64,000 bases of DNA, taken from DASZUK01 sp963844575 (lineage in GTDB: Bacteria; Actinomycetota; Acidimicrobiia; Acidimicrobiales; RAAP-2). This document shows, in pieces, positions 34,750-43,856 of this stretch (positions are counted from its first letter, which is position 1; each line of letters opens with the position of its first letter). The DNA is taken from positions 372,001 to 436,000 of the forward strand of contig CAWJOU010000005.1 in NCBI GenBank assembly GCA_963844575.1. The letters are read 5' to 3'. Both the position numbers and the translations under genes were made by a program. The notes below the pieces were generated by a model. The model searched no databases. It worked only from the letters and a program-made list of their open reading frames with translations, and had not been told where the DNA came from.

Positions 34750-35455
34750 CTATGCGGCAGCAGGGGTGATGCTGACCTCGAAGCCGAGTTGCTCAATCCT
34801 GCGCTGAAGCCGCCGTGCCTCGACCGCGGGATCGTGGCGGAGCTCGAAGAATCGAGCGCCGGGGTCGTCGTAGAGGGCGCCGTTGGTGAGCAGGTGCCAC
34901 GCCACGTCAAGAATGGAGTGGGCGACGGCGACGGCGGCCTTGTTGGGACCTCTTCGTCGAGCGATGCGCGAGTACTGGGTGGAGAGGTAGGTGCCCTTGG
35001 TGCGCGACGCCCCTCTGGCTGCCTCGATGAGCGCACGCTGCAGCCAGGTGGAACCCTTTCGAATGCCCGCCGGGGAACGCTTTCCGGCCGACTCATGACT
35101 GGCTGGAGCAACGCCAGCCCATGCGCACAGGTGTCCGGAGGTTGGGAAGCGGGTCATGTCGACTCCCATCTCCGCGATCAGCACCTCGGCGGTGGTTCTC
35201 GACACCCCGGGAATCGAGCACAGGATGGCGATCGCCGGCTCAAAAGGGCACCGTCGTTCCGTCACGTCGGCGGTGAGGGTGGCGATCGAGTGGTCGAGGA
35301 AGTCGATGTGCTCGATCACCTGACGACAGACGAGGGCATGGTGTGAGCCGAAGCGCCCGCTGAACGCCTCTTCAAGTTCCGGGATTTTGGCGCGCAAACG
35401 TGACTTGGCCATCTGGGCCAGGACCTTGGGGTCCCGTTCGCCCGGGACACTGCAG
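34750..35455 (-). pseudogene. IS110-family transposase C-terminal fragment
   Basis: About 230 residues of the Transposase_20 half: AILCSIPGVSRTTAEVLIAE, TSGHLCAWAGVAPASHESAG and the Ser-rich KRSPAGIRKGSTWLQRALIE. The RuvC-like DEDD half is missing, cut at about 35455 against another IS110 piece in the opposite orientation. The 190 bases to its left (34560-34750) hold no gene and may be the element's non-coding end. Confidence 0.75.
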
Positions 35456-36111
35456 TGAAGGCCCACACCTCGGCGGTCATCACCCTGAAGGCCGTACTGA
35501 TCACCGCCGATCAGGAGTTGCGCGAGGAGCTCGAGGCTTTGAGCGACTTCAAGCTCCTCACCGCCTGCGCTGGTCTCGATACCTCAGGCGACTTGGACGA
35601 TCCGGCTGTAGCCATGCGCCACGTTCTGTCGTCCCTCGCTCGCCGGTGGTTCGATCTGCACGAGGAGATCAAGGTCCACGCTCGGCACCTGAAAGCTCTC
35701 ACCAGGACCGCTGCGCCCGAGCTGCTCGACGCCTTTGGCGTCGGCCTCGACATCGCCGCCCAGATGCTCATCACGGCCGGCGACAACTCGAGCCGTGTCC
35801 GCAACGAAGCCGCGTTCGCCAAGATGTGCGGGGTCAGCCCCATCCCCGCCGGGTCCGGAAAGACCAACGGCCGCCACCGGCTCAACCGAGGTGGCAACCG
35901 ACAGGCCAACGCTGCGCTCTACCGAGCCGTGATCGTGCGGATGCGCTGGCACACGCCCACCATCGCCTACGTCCAACGACGCACTGCCGACGGCCTTTCC
36001 AAGAAGGAGATCATCCGCTGCCTGAAGCGCTATCTCGCCCGCGAGCTCTACCAGTTGCTCCCCGACGTGAGCGCTGGCCACGAGTCTCTCCAGGTTCCAT
36101 CAGTCGCGTAG
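35455..36111 (+). pseudogene. Second IS110-family fragment, opposite orientation
   Basis: 218 codons starting in mid-protein (VKAHTSAVITLKAVLITADQ), continuing ALTRTAAPELLDAFGVGLDI, AFAKMCGVSPIPAGSGKTNG and RLNRGGNRQANAALYRAVIV. The N-terminal DEDD domain is absent. A different IS110 lineage from the one at 34750. Confidence 0.7.
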
Positions 36112-36117
36112 ATCGAC

Positions 36118-36372
36118 TTGACGATCTATAGGAGCATCAACGCTCTGGCCGAGACCACCAACGGCATCTTCAAGACCGAACTACACCGCAATCCCGCCGC
36201 CCTCAAGGCCAACGGTGGCCCCTGGAAGGGCCTCGACGATCTCGAGATCGCCACCTGCGCCTGGGTGTCGTGGTTCAACGACGAACGGCTCCACTCCGAG
36301 CTCGACGACCGGTCCCCAGCCGAGGTCGAAGCCGACCACTACGATCGCCATCCTCAGGCCAGTGCGGCATGA
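36118..36372 (+). pseudogene. IS3-family transposase C-terminal fragment
   Basis: 84 codons: INALAETTNGIFKTELHRNP, DDLEIATCAWVSWFNDERLH and SELDDRSPAEVEADHYD are the end of an IS3 orfB. It is cut on the left at the IS110 fragment. Confidence 0.7.
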
Positions 36373-36389
36373 GACATCGAAGCGGACGA

Positions 36390-37103
36390 GCCTCCGGGAT
36401 ACCCAGGCCGGTTCATCTGGCCGAGTCCTGGATCGCCCCACCGCCGCTCAGGGAGCTGCGCGAACTGTTGCGTTATCGCCACAAGCTGGTTCACCTGCGC
36501 GGCGGACTCAAGGCCCAGGTCCATTCGGTGCTGGCCAAGGAAGGCGTGGCGGTGCCGATGAGCGACCTGTTCGGAGTGGGAGGCCGGCGGCTGCTGCACG
36601 AGGCCGCATTGGCCCACGCCTACCGGGTCCGCGTGGAGTCTCTGCTCGACATCATCGAGATCTGCGACCGCGAGATCGCCATGCTCGAAAAGGAAACCGC
36701 CCCGGCCCTCGCCGGCGATCTCGGCTACCAGGCCGTCATGGCCATCCCGGGCGTGGGCCCGGTGCTGGCCGCCATCTTCGTGGCCGAGATCGGTGACGTC
36801 TCACGGTTCACCAGTGCCCGCCACCTGTGCAGCTGGGCCGGCCTCACCCCGACCCACCGAGAGTCCGACGACAAAGTCCGTCGTGGCCACATCACCAAGC
36901 AGGGTTCACGGCTGGTCCGCTGGGCCGCCGTCGAGGCGGTGGCTCGCCAACGCGGCGCCACCCCGGTCCAGGTCCACCATCACCGAGTAGCCGAACGCCG
37001 GGGAAACCGCATCGGTCGGGTGGCGGCAGCCCGCAAACTTCTCGTCCTCGTCTACTACGGCCTGCGTGACGGTGAGATCCGTTGCCTGGCCGAGACGGGA
37101 TGA
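36390..37103 (+). pseudogene. Third IS110-family fragment
   Basis: Begins PVHLAESWIAPPPLRELREL in mid-gene, then LVHLRGGLKAQVHSVLAKEG, VMAIPGVGPVLAAIFVAEIG and HLCSWAGLTPTHRESDDKVR. Complete C-terminus; the catalytic N-terminal domain is missing. One of four transposase ends packed in 2.4 kb. Confidence 0.7.
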
Positions 37104-37384
37104 GACCCGGAACGGACGCAGCTCGCTGCGAGCTCGGCTCACTTCCAGGTCCCCGCACTCTCGTGCGGCGAGGCCGTGACTTTGATTGAGCCCAGCGGGT
37201 TGCGGCCGAACCACCCCATGTCGCAGTTCGGACGAAGAGATGAACGGCGCCCGGGTCCCCGGGTCGTCCTACCAGCTCGCCTGGTAATGGGGAAGGTCCG
37301 CAACGCGTCCCCGATAGGGCACCACCAGGGGGCGACCACGAAGCCCTGACGGGCTTTCGACATCCATTGTGTGAGCGCGGCGTC
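37104..37384. other. Non-coding flank of an IS110 fragment
   Basis: GC-rich with several short inverted repeats (CCGGGTCCCCGGG; CGGGCGGCCTTCGGCCG just to the right). I see no gene. It may be an IS110 end region, which in this family can encode a guide RNA; not demonstrable from what remains. Confidence 0.3.
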
Positions 37385-37539
37385 TCACCGGGCCGTCAAG
37401 GCTGCCCCCTGCGGGCGGCCTTCGGCCGACCTTGACCGCCCTGCCTTGTCGCACCGACGGCCGGGGTCGGATCGTCGCGCCCTTCGTTCAGTACCCCCAT
37501 CGTCCTCAAGGCACCAGAAAGACCAACGGAGCCTTCGGC

Positions 37540-38041
37540 ACCTCTTGACAAAACTGCGCTTCTTCAGAGATGGAAGTTTTCTTGAATTTTTAATGGGCGT
37601 TGATCCCATGCGGCCCGCAAGTCGGTTGAGATAGTCTATTTTATCCCGAATTACGTCTACTGCACTACCTCCCGGTGGTCGTACCTGTTCGTACGAAACA
37701 AAAGCAGTAGCCTCATGTATTCCGAAATTAGTTCCGATGTAGTTCGCCGTACGGACCACCCACGGGATTCCATCGGCCATCTTGCTAACGTCAAGAGTTA
37801 TTTGATGGCCTTCGTAGATCAACGACCCAAGATTGTCTCCAACTTCCTGTCTACGCTTCATCGTACGTTTATTGCCCAGATACCATAGGCTGATTCCAGC
37901 TATAAAACCTGGAATCAAATACCAGAGAGGCCAAAGTTCGGTTCGGTGATCCGATGACGTTGCAACCATCAAAGGCCACGTAAGAGCGGCAGCGAGAACC
38001 GCTACCAAGAGTGCAGCCCCAGCGCGTCGAGCCCATTCCAT
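37540..38041 (-). CDS. Two-helix membrane protein, C-terminus probably replaced
   Basis: From the ATG at 38041: two membrane helices (residues 8-27 GAALLVAVLAAALTWPLMVA and about 40-56 LWYLIPGFIAGISLWYL), then a soluble domain with GSLIYEGHQITLDVSKMADG and YIGTNFGIHEATAFVSYEQV. The open frame continues to 37385, but below about 37540 the DNA turns GC-rich and the product becomes Arg-rich and unlikely, which suggests truncation at the IS110 border. It starts 10 bases after the XRE gene and is AT-richer than its flanks. Family not recognised. Confidence 0.5.
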
Positions 38042-38050
38042 GCGGAAATC

Positions 38051-38299
38051 TTAGGCCAGGTATTTGGCGGACCACTCCCTGACCAGCTTGGTCACGTCCT
38101 GGTCCAGCGCCCGACACCACCAGCGGATTTCCACCAGATCGATCAGTCTCTCGCCTCGCTCCACCTTGGACACGTAGCTCTGTGGCTTCCCCAGTCGCTC
38201 GGCCAGCTCGGCCTGCGTAAGTCCGGCGTTCTTCCGTAGCTCTCGCAGCATCCCCACCAGGACCCTGTACTCGGCAGCGTGATCCTTCCCTCTGCCCAC
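38051..38299 (-). CDS. XRE-family transcriptional regulator
   Basis: 82 residues, GTG start. A compact Cro/CI helix-turn-helix: LRELRKNAGLTQAELAERLG then KPQSYVSKVERGERLIDLVE, followed by a short helical end. It probably binds the palindrome at 38327-38345 between itself and the divergent gene, and is co-transcribed with the membrane protein downstream. Confidence 0.8.
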   Translation of the reverse strand: MGRGKDHAAEYRVLVGMLRELRKNAGLTQAELAERLGKPQSYVSKVERGERLIDLVEIRWWCRALDQDVTKLVREWSAKYLA

Positions 38300-38326
38300 C
38301 CCGTAAGCCGAGCATCCCGCCTTGGG

Positions 38327-38345
38327 ATAACCTAAGTCAGGTTAT
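38327..38345. promoter_or_regulatory. Palindromic operator candidate
   Basis: ATAACCT and AGGTTAT, perfect 7-base arms around AAGTC, in the 30-base gap between the divergent XRE gene and the membrane-protein frame. Position and size fit a Cro/CI-type dimer site. Inference. Confidence 0.5.
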
Positions 38346-38765
38346 TACCGACGGAGGTGGGATCGGGCGTTCGTTGCGGTCGTAGTTGTCGTACTTCTCA
38401 CGACGATCTGGGTTGGGTTCGACCACCGCCGTGTCCGAGAGCGATACGGCTACAACGTCATCGGCCGAGGTGCGACGTGGTGGGTTATCGGGTTCCTGGC
38501 ACTCTGGCTCCTGGCATTCCCTTGGTATCTCTTGGATCGTCGGAAGCAGCGACGGAATCCAATGTGGCCGTACCCCGACGGACGGCCGCTCGATTTCGAG
38601 GACGAGAACGGGATGGTCTGGCATCGCGGCTCGGACGGCTCCTGGCACTTCTGCGACGACGTTGTTGGCTGGCAACCCATCAGGGTGAACAAGATGTCCA
38701 ACCGCATCGTGCTGCACCTCGTCAAGCTGGAGCCAGAGGGAATGATCGAGGATCATCGCCCCTGA
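38331..38765 (+). CDS. Small membrane protein, start unresolved
   Basis: An open frame with two membrane helices (AFVAVVVVLLTTIWVGF and WWVIGFLALWLLAFPWYLL) and a soluble tail with WPYPDGRPLDFEDENGMVWH and GSWHFCDD, ending at 38765. No ATG, GTG or TTG exists before the first helix; the first starts are TTG 38532 and ATG 38562, after both helices. GGAGG at 38353 is followed by an out-of-frame GTG. Either a base is missing near 38360 or a rare start is used. Family unknown. Confidence 0.45.
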   Translation, partial: PKSGYYRRRWDRAFVAVVVVVLLTTIWVGFDHRRVRERYGYNVIGRGATWWVIGFLALWLLAFPWYLLDRRKQRRNPMWPYPDGRPLDFEDENGMVWHRGSDGSWHFCDDVVGWQPIRVNKMSNRIVLHLVKLEPEGMIEDHRP

Positions 38766-39035
38766 TCCTCAGCGTGCTGGTTTGTCATCGCGCACAACGC
38801 CGTTTTTTCTCCTTGCGAAGCCTGACGATCTCTCGGTCCCGAGGTCCGGCCGCCAGGCGGATCGCCTCCTGAGGGGCCTCGTGGGCCCCGGCTTCAGTTT
38901 GGCGATGTCACCCGCCGGGGAGCGATGCGTAAGGCCCTGGCAAACCGTCATTCGCCGCCGGCAATGGATCGATCGGAAACCCCGAAATCCGACCGTTCGT
39001 CTTCCGATGTGTAAAACGACATTTTGTCGTTCGAA
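38766..39035. other. Intergenic DNA, no gene recognised
   Basis: A GCGTGC...GCAC structure followed by six T at about 38771-38811 may end the upstream transcript. Nothing else is recognised. Confidence 0.3.
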
Positions 39036-39170
39036 TGTATTGACTCCCCAACCCGTATCTGCTTCCCTGGCAATAGGGATGCGGTAGCCGCAGCGATCAC
39101 AGCGTGGTCGAGCCGCCCCCTTATTGGAGCGGCACACCCCGTAGAGGGGATTTATCGAAAGGACAACATC
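39036..39170 (+). promoter_or_regulatory. Promoter block and leader of secreted copy E
   Basis: TTGACT at 39040-39045, the conserved TATCTGCTTCCCTGG, a GCCGC/GCGGC hairpin, CCCCGTAGAGGGG, and ATCGAAAGGA eight bases before ATG 39171. The leader after the conserved block is about 100 bases, long for a small secreted protein. Confidence 0.55.
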
Positions 39171-39764
39171 ATGAAATCACGATTATTTATCCGAGCTCTC
39201 TGTGTGGGAGCAGCCCTGCTCGTCCCGGCCGGCGGGCTGACCACCCTTGGCATCACGACGGCCGGTGCCACGACAAACCAGACACTCTTAATCACCGCGA
39301 ATGGGACGTCGCCGGGCGGCGCTAAGCTGGGAACCCTCGGAACGGCGATACTGACGGGTAAGCAGTGTTCGATGGCGAGTTCACATACACAATGTAAGCT
39401 TACCACGATAGGCGCAATATCGATAACAAAGAGTGGCACAGCGACGCTAAAAGCGACACCCATAGCCACAAAGGGAGCAATTTTAGTTACCCAGTCGAGT
39501 ACAAACTTAGTGATAACTGCTGCATCAATAAAACTAACCGATGTCGTCCTAAAAGGTTTGAGTTTCACAAAATGCAGGATAAATAATATCCCGGCGACCA
39601 CACTCACCAAGGCGACTACAGGGTTATGGCTCGCCACAACAGTGTCACTGACGGGGGTGTCGATAGCAACAACAGGTGGCACCTGCACCAAAAAGACGAC
39701 ATTGACCACCGACTTTACCCACAAACTCGCTGTCAATATTGATCTCGCCACGAAGGCTATTTAG
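39171..39764 (+). CDS. Small secreted protein, family copy E
   Basis: 197 residues, the longest copy; it has an insert after TTNQTL (NGTSPGGAKLG) and after SSHTQC. Signal peptide identical to F. Four Cys (KQC, TQC, TKCRINN, GGTCTKK), ILVTQSSTNLVITAASIKLT, C-terminus IDLATKAI. Many ATA and TTA codons in the mature part, GC-rich signal peptide. Followed by a strong terminator. Opposite orientation to A-D. Confidence 0.8.
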   Translation: MKSRLFIRALCVGAALLVPAGGLTTLGITTAGATTNQTLLITANGTSPGGAKLGTLGTAILTGKQCSMASSHTQCKLTTIGAISITKSGTATLKATPIATKGAILVTQSSTNLVITAASIKLTDVVLKGLSFTKCRINNIPATTLTKATTGLWLATTVSLTGVSIATTGGTCTKKTTLTTDFTHKLAVNIDLATKAI

Positions 39765-39819
39765 CACGCACACTAGGAAATGGTAGGGTGGGACCCTGTA
39801 CTGCTTAGGTAGTTAGGAT

Positions 39820-39868
39820 GACAGAGGGACGGGCAACGAAGAGTTGTCCGTTCCTCTGTCGTTTTTTC
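39820..39868 (+). terminator. Rho-independent terminator of copy E
   Basis: GACAGAGGGACGGGCAAC and GTTGTCCGTTCCTCTGTC around GAAGA, followed by GTTTTTTC. Best-formed member of this terminator family. Confidence 0.85.
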
Positions 39869-39983
39869 GGGCTCCGGACCGGTCTGCTCTTGGCCGTCGC
39901 TCGAGATGGCAACGGCCAAGTTGATGTCCCACTGGTGGCCAACTGGAAGCCGTCATCCCTCGCACTGCGATCAGGACTTTTGT

Positions 39984-41405
39984 GGCACTTCGGAAATGAA
40001 CGGGGTCTGACCGGTGGGGCAGGGGTAGCCGGAGGATCCGCGGACGCGTAGCGGGGGCCCGCAACTCTGGAGTTGTTCGACGACTCTGGAGGAGGGGCCC
40101 CCGTGGAGACTGACCCTATGCGCGCGCTGGAGTGGATGATCGGCCTTCCCGCCGTCACGTTCCTCGCGGCCGAGGACGGTGCCGACGGCGAGGCCCGCAT
40201 CCACATCGAGACGGCGGCGTCGGCTGCAGGATGTCCGGAGTGCGGGGTGGTCGCCCGGGTGAAGGACCGTTCCCGGGTCGAGCTGGTCTACCTGGCGTTG
40301 TTCGGCCGGCCGGCTCACCTGGTCTGGCACAAGCGCCGGTGGACGTGCAGCGACGTCGACTGTGCGAACGGGTCGTGGACCGAAGAGGACGACCGCATCG
40401 CTGCTCCTCGCCAGGTGCTCACCGCCCGGGCCGCCCGGTGGGCGACGGTCCAGGTCGACCGTCATGCTCGCAGCGTCAACGAGGTGGCCGGCGAGCTCGG
40501 CTGCGACTGGCACACCGTGAACGACGTCGTCGTCGCCTACGGCGAAGCCCTCCTCGATGCCGACGAGGACCGCATCGGCGACGTGCGTGCGCTCGGACTC
40601 GACGAGGTGCTCATGGTGCACGTCGGCCCCTACCGACGCCAGGAGTTCTCCACCCAGCTCGTCGACGTCCGCCGGGGCCAGTTGTTGGACGTCGTCCCTG
40701 GCCGCGGCAGCGCCCACCCTATGGGGTGGCTGGCCAACCAGGGCGGAGTTCCGCCGTGGGATCGACTACGGCACCCTCGACCTCTCTGGTCCCTACCGCC
40801 GGGTGTTCGAGGTCATGACGCCGGCCGCCACCTTGGTTGCCGATCCGTTCCACGTCTGCAAGCTCGCCAACACGAAGCTCGACGAGTGCCGCCGGCGGGT
40901 CCAGAACGAGACCCTCGGGCATCGGGGACGCAAGTCCGATCCCCTCTACCGCTGCCGGCGACTCCTCACCAAAGCCAAGGAGCGGCTCGACAAGGGCTAC
41001 GAGAAGCTCGTCGGCCTGCTGCGCGCCGGCGACCCCCGCGGGGACGTCGCCGCTTTGTGGGAGGCGAAGGAGGCCGTGCGCGAGCTGTATGCCCACGCCG
41101 ATCCCGGCCTCGCCCTCGACTGGGTCACGTAGCTCGGAAATGATCTTCAAGACGTCGACTACCCGCCCGAGGCTCGTTCCCTCGGCCGCACCCTGATCCG
41201 TTGGAAGACCGAGATCGCCGCCTGGCACGAGGCCCATGTCACCAACGGCCCGACCGAGCCGTCAACAATCTCATCAAGCGGGTGAAGCGGGCCGCCTTCG
41301 GTTTCACGTCGTTCCGGAACTACCGGATCCGCTCACTGCTCTACGCCGGCAAGCCCAACTGGGACCTGCTCGTCAGGGTCGCACCCCGTTGAAATCCGAA
41401 GTGCC
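39984..41405 (+). mobile_element. ISL3-family element, decayed
   Basis: Ends GGCACTTCGGAAATGAACGG (39984) and, inverted at 41405, GGCACTTCGGATTTCAACGG, both continuing GGT.TGACC/GGTGCGACCC. About 1.42 kb. No 8-bp target duplication is evident. The transposase within is frameshifted. Confidence 0.75.
40103..41392 (+). pseudogene. ISL3-family transposase, frameshifted
   Basis: GTG 40103 with GGAGGAGGGG upstream. N-terminal zinc finger CPECG...CSDVDC and LGLDEVLMVHVGPYRR (DDE start). The frame shifts near 40745, resuming IDYGTLDLSGPYRRVFEVMT and ADPFHVCKLANTKLDECRRR; a TAG stops it at about 41130, and a further shift near 41255 precedes the terminal FRNYRIRSLLYAGKPNW. At least three lesions. 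Confidence 0.8.
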
Positions 41406-41849
41406 CCCATAGTCAGGGCACGAAGACGGCAACGGTGCCGACAGGTCCCGGTCGATGGGACCGACCGGGACACAATCCGATGACCGTGACGGCCGTCATC
41501 GTCGCCCAACCGCCATCCCGGACGCCGGGCTCTTCTTGGTACCTCCCTTGGGGAACGGCGCCGCCTGGCGCTTTCCCGACCGGCGGGGGCCCTCCAGGAG
41601 CTTCTCCAACTTGGCCACCCGAGGCATCGCTCGCGGCCAGCGCCTCGGTCGACTCGGCCATGCGCACACCCAGGGCGGACGGCCGCTGCGGTCAGCTCCG
41701 CCAGAGAGCCGTCGTCACTCGAGAAGACGGTCGTGCGTCAGCATTCGCTGTAATACGCGCTGGCCTCGATCAGGTGGTAGATCCCGCTATCCGAGTCACT
41801 ATCAGAGTACTTTGTGTGCAGAAAAATAAATTTTGTTGATTCAACCGTA
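41406..41849. other. Intergenic DNA, no gene recognised
   Basis: GC-rich left half with a weak minus-strand frame (41413-41667) whose Gly/Pro-rich product is not convincing; the right half turns AT-rich as it approaches the promoter of copy F. Confidence 0.35.
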
Positions 41850-41980
41850 TTGACTCTCTAAGCCACCTCTGCTTTCCTGAGTTAAGGGGTGCGGTAGCCG
41901 CAGCGATCACGGCGGGGTCGTGCCGCCCCCTCATTGGAGCGGCACTCCCCCGTAGAGGGGGCCATCGAAAGGAAACCGTC
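41850..41980 (+). promoter_or_regulatory. Promoter block and leader of secreted copy F
   Basis: TTGACT at 41850-41855, CTCTGCTTTCCTG, then the perfect arms GTGCCGC and GCGGCAC (about 41920-41945), CCCCCGTAGAGGGGG, and ATCGAAAGGA before ATG 41981. The arms are kept in C and F although surrounding bases vary. Confidence 0.55.
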
Positions 41981-42556
41981 ATGAAATCACGATTATTTAT
42001 CCGAGCTCTCTGCGTGGGAGCAGCCCTGCTCGTCCCAGCCGGTGGGCTGACCACCCTTGGCATCACGACGGCCGGTGCCACGACAAACCAGACACTTTTA
42101 TTCGCCGCGTCACCGGCATCGACCGTCAAGCTGGGAAACCTCGGTTCGGCGATACTGACGAGTAAACAATGTGCTATGTCTCCGAAGACACAATGCGAGT
42201 TTACCACGCTACCCCAGATAACGGTAACAAAGAATAGCACACAGGCCATAACGATTTTACCTATATCGGGATCAATTTTAGTTACCCAGTCTAACACAAA
42301 CTTAGACATAACCGCTGTAGTGATAAAAGCGTCCGACTTCGATATAAAAGGTTTGGGCTTCACAAAATGTAGGATAAATAACATCCCAGGGCCCACACTC
42401 ACCCTGTCGTCATCGTTATGGGTCGCCACAACAGTATCCATGTCGTCGGTGTCGATAGCAACAACAGGCGGCACCTGCACCAAGAAAACGACATTGACCA
42501 GCGACTTCACCCATAAACTTGCCGTCAGTCTTCAGTTGGACACGAAGGCAATCTGA
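41981..42556 (+). CDS. Small secreted protein, family copy F
   Basis: 191 residues. Signal peptide MKSRLFIRALCVGAALLVPA, cleavage at TTAGA. Mature motifs STVKLGNLGSAILTSKQCAM, SPKTQCEFTTL, ILVTQSNTNLDITAVVIKAS, GLGFTKCRINNIPG and GGTCTKK, C-terminus LQLDTKAI. Closest to B. AT-rich mature part with frequent ATA. Confidence 0.8.
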   Translation: MKSRLFIRALCVGAALLVPAGGLTTLGITTAGATTNQTLLFAASPASTVKLGNLGSAILTSKQCAMSPKTQCEFTTLPQITVTKNSTQAITILPISGSILVTQSNTNLDITAVVIKASDFDIKGLGFTKCRINNIPGPTLTLSSSLWVATTVSMSSVSIATTGGTCTKKTTLTSDFTHKLAVSLQLDTKAI

Positions 42557-42612
42557 TAGTACGAATGTTAGCAACTGTAGGTAGGACCCTGTATTGCTTA
42601 GGTAGTTAAGAT

Positions 42613-42658
42613 GACAGGGGACGGGCAACAAAGAGTTGCCCGTCCCCTGTCGGTTTTC
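42613..42658 (+). terminator. Rho-independent terminator of copy F
   Basis: GACAGGGGACGGGCAAC and GTTGCCCGTCCCCTGTC around AAAGA, followed by GGTTTTC. The DNA continues as after copy E (GGGCTCCGGAC) until the IS5 insertion. Confidence 0.8.
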
Positions 42659-42672
42659 GGGCTCCGGACTTA

Positions 42673-43655
42673 GAGGAAGCGCGAATAGGTGCTCAGCGAG
42701 AGCTCCAACGATTTCGCCAATCGATGAGCTTGGCCGTGATGAGCAGGGTGATCGCCAGGGCCACCTGGGCCAGCCGATGGGCGATCTTGCGATCGGTGTT
42801 GCGTCGGAGCTGACCGAAGTTGACGAACCAGGCGTTGGTGCGCTCGACCGGCCAGCGCATGCCGAGGGGCACCACCTTCTTGGCCCGATGGTGACCGCGT
42901 GCGGTGCCGGTCCGACGCTGTTTGGCACAGACGACGTCGCCGAGCCCGTAGTGAGCGCAGTGCGCTCGGACCGCTGCCGAGTCGTAGCCCCGGTCGAGGT
43001 GCACGGTCTCGATGTCCAAGAGCAGGCCACGGCGACCGGCGGCGTCGAGGGTCGGGGCGAACAGGATCGTGTCATGGCGGTTGGCTCCGTCGGTGGCCCA
43101 GCCGAGGGGAATGCCCGCCCGGTCGGTGAGCAGTGACCACTTCCAGCCGGATCGTCCCCGGTCAACGGGGTTCGGACCGGTCCCTTCGCCACCCCGGGGA
43201 GCTTTGTGCTGGGAAGCGTCGACGGCCACTTCGGAGAGGTCGAGGCCGATGATCTTGTCGTAGGCACGAAGGGCTTCTTCGACGAGGGCTCCGAACACCC
43301 CGGCGGCCTCCCACTCGTCTCGACGCGCTCGGATCGTCGTGTCCGAGACCACCCTTCCGGTGAGCTGTTCGGCGTCCACCCATGAACACCCCGTCGCCAG
43401 CCGGACGAGCATGGCCCGAAAGCAGGTCCGATCAGAGGCCCGAGGTCGGTGGCAGCCCAGCGGGTGCGTGTCGGGCCGTTCCGGCAAGAGCGGCTCGACC
43501 GCTGCCCAGACGGCATCGAACACTTCGGGATCGAGGGCGCGCATGATGTGGGGGACCTCCACTTGGTCGTCGGGTTGGGTTGCACCCGACATCCCAGTTG
43601 GGCCGCCACGGCGACCGGTGGACGGTCCCTTTTCGACGCCTATTCGCGCGTCCTC
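42673..43655 (-). mobile_element. IS5-family element (IS1031-like), copy 2
   Basis: 983 bp, same ends as copy 1, flanked by TTA at 42670-42672 and 43656-43658 (3-bp TNA duplication). It interrupts the shared 3' flank of the secreted-protein unit F. Confidence 0.9.
42693..43592 (-). CDS. IS5-family transposase, copy 2
   Basis: Identical 299-residue product to 30072-30971, all DDE motifs intact. The lack of any difference between the copies points to recent transposition. Confidence 0.85.
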   Translation of the reverse strand: MSGATQPDDQVEVPHIMRALDPEVFDAVWAAVEPLLPERPDTHPLGCHRPRASDRTCFRAMLVRLATGCSWVDAEQLTGRVVSDTTIRARRDEWEAAGVFGALVEEALRAYDKIIGLDLSEVAVDASQHKAPRGGEGTGPNPVDRGRSGWKWSLLTDRAGIPLGWATDGANRHDTILFAPTLDAAGRRGLLLDIETVHLDRGYDSAAVRAHCAHYGLGDVVCAKQRRTGTARGHHRAKKVVPLGMRWPVERTNAWFVNFGQLRRNTDRKIAHRLAQVALAITLLITAKLIDWRNRWSSR

Positions 43656-43856
43656 TTACCTTCCCTTGGTTGTTGCTCGAGCTACCCTCGGAAGGAGGAC
43701 GACATAGCGCATGGCATGGTTCGGCAGCATCGAGGCTCTTCCTCAACCCAGATGATCTTGGGCGCTTTCCGACGCCTCGCCGCAGATACAACCATTTAAA
43801 CGATATATGGTGCGGCGTAGTGCCGCCTCTCTCAACTGCTTACCACGCAGTATCCG

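Noticed and set aside
41413..41667. 84-codon minus-strand frame between the ISL3 element and copy F
   Set aside because: Gly/Pro-rich product without recognisable domain, no ribosome site, and no conservation with other units.
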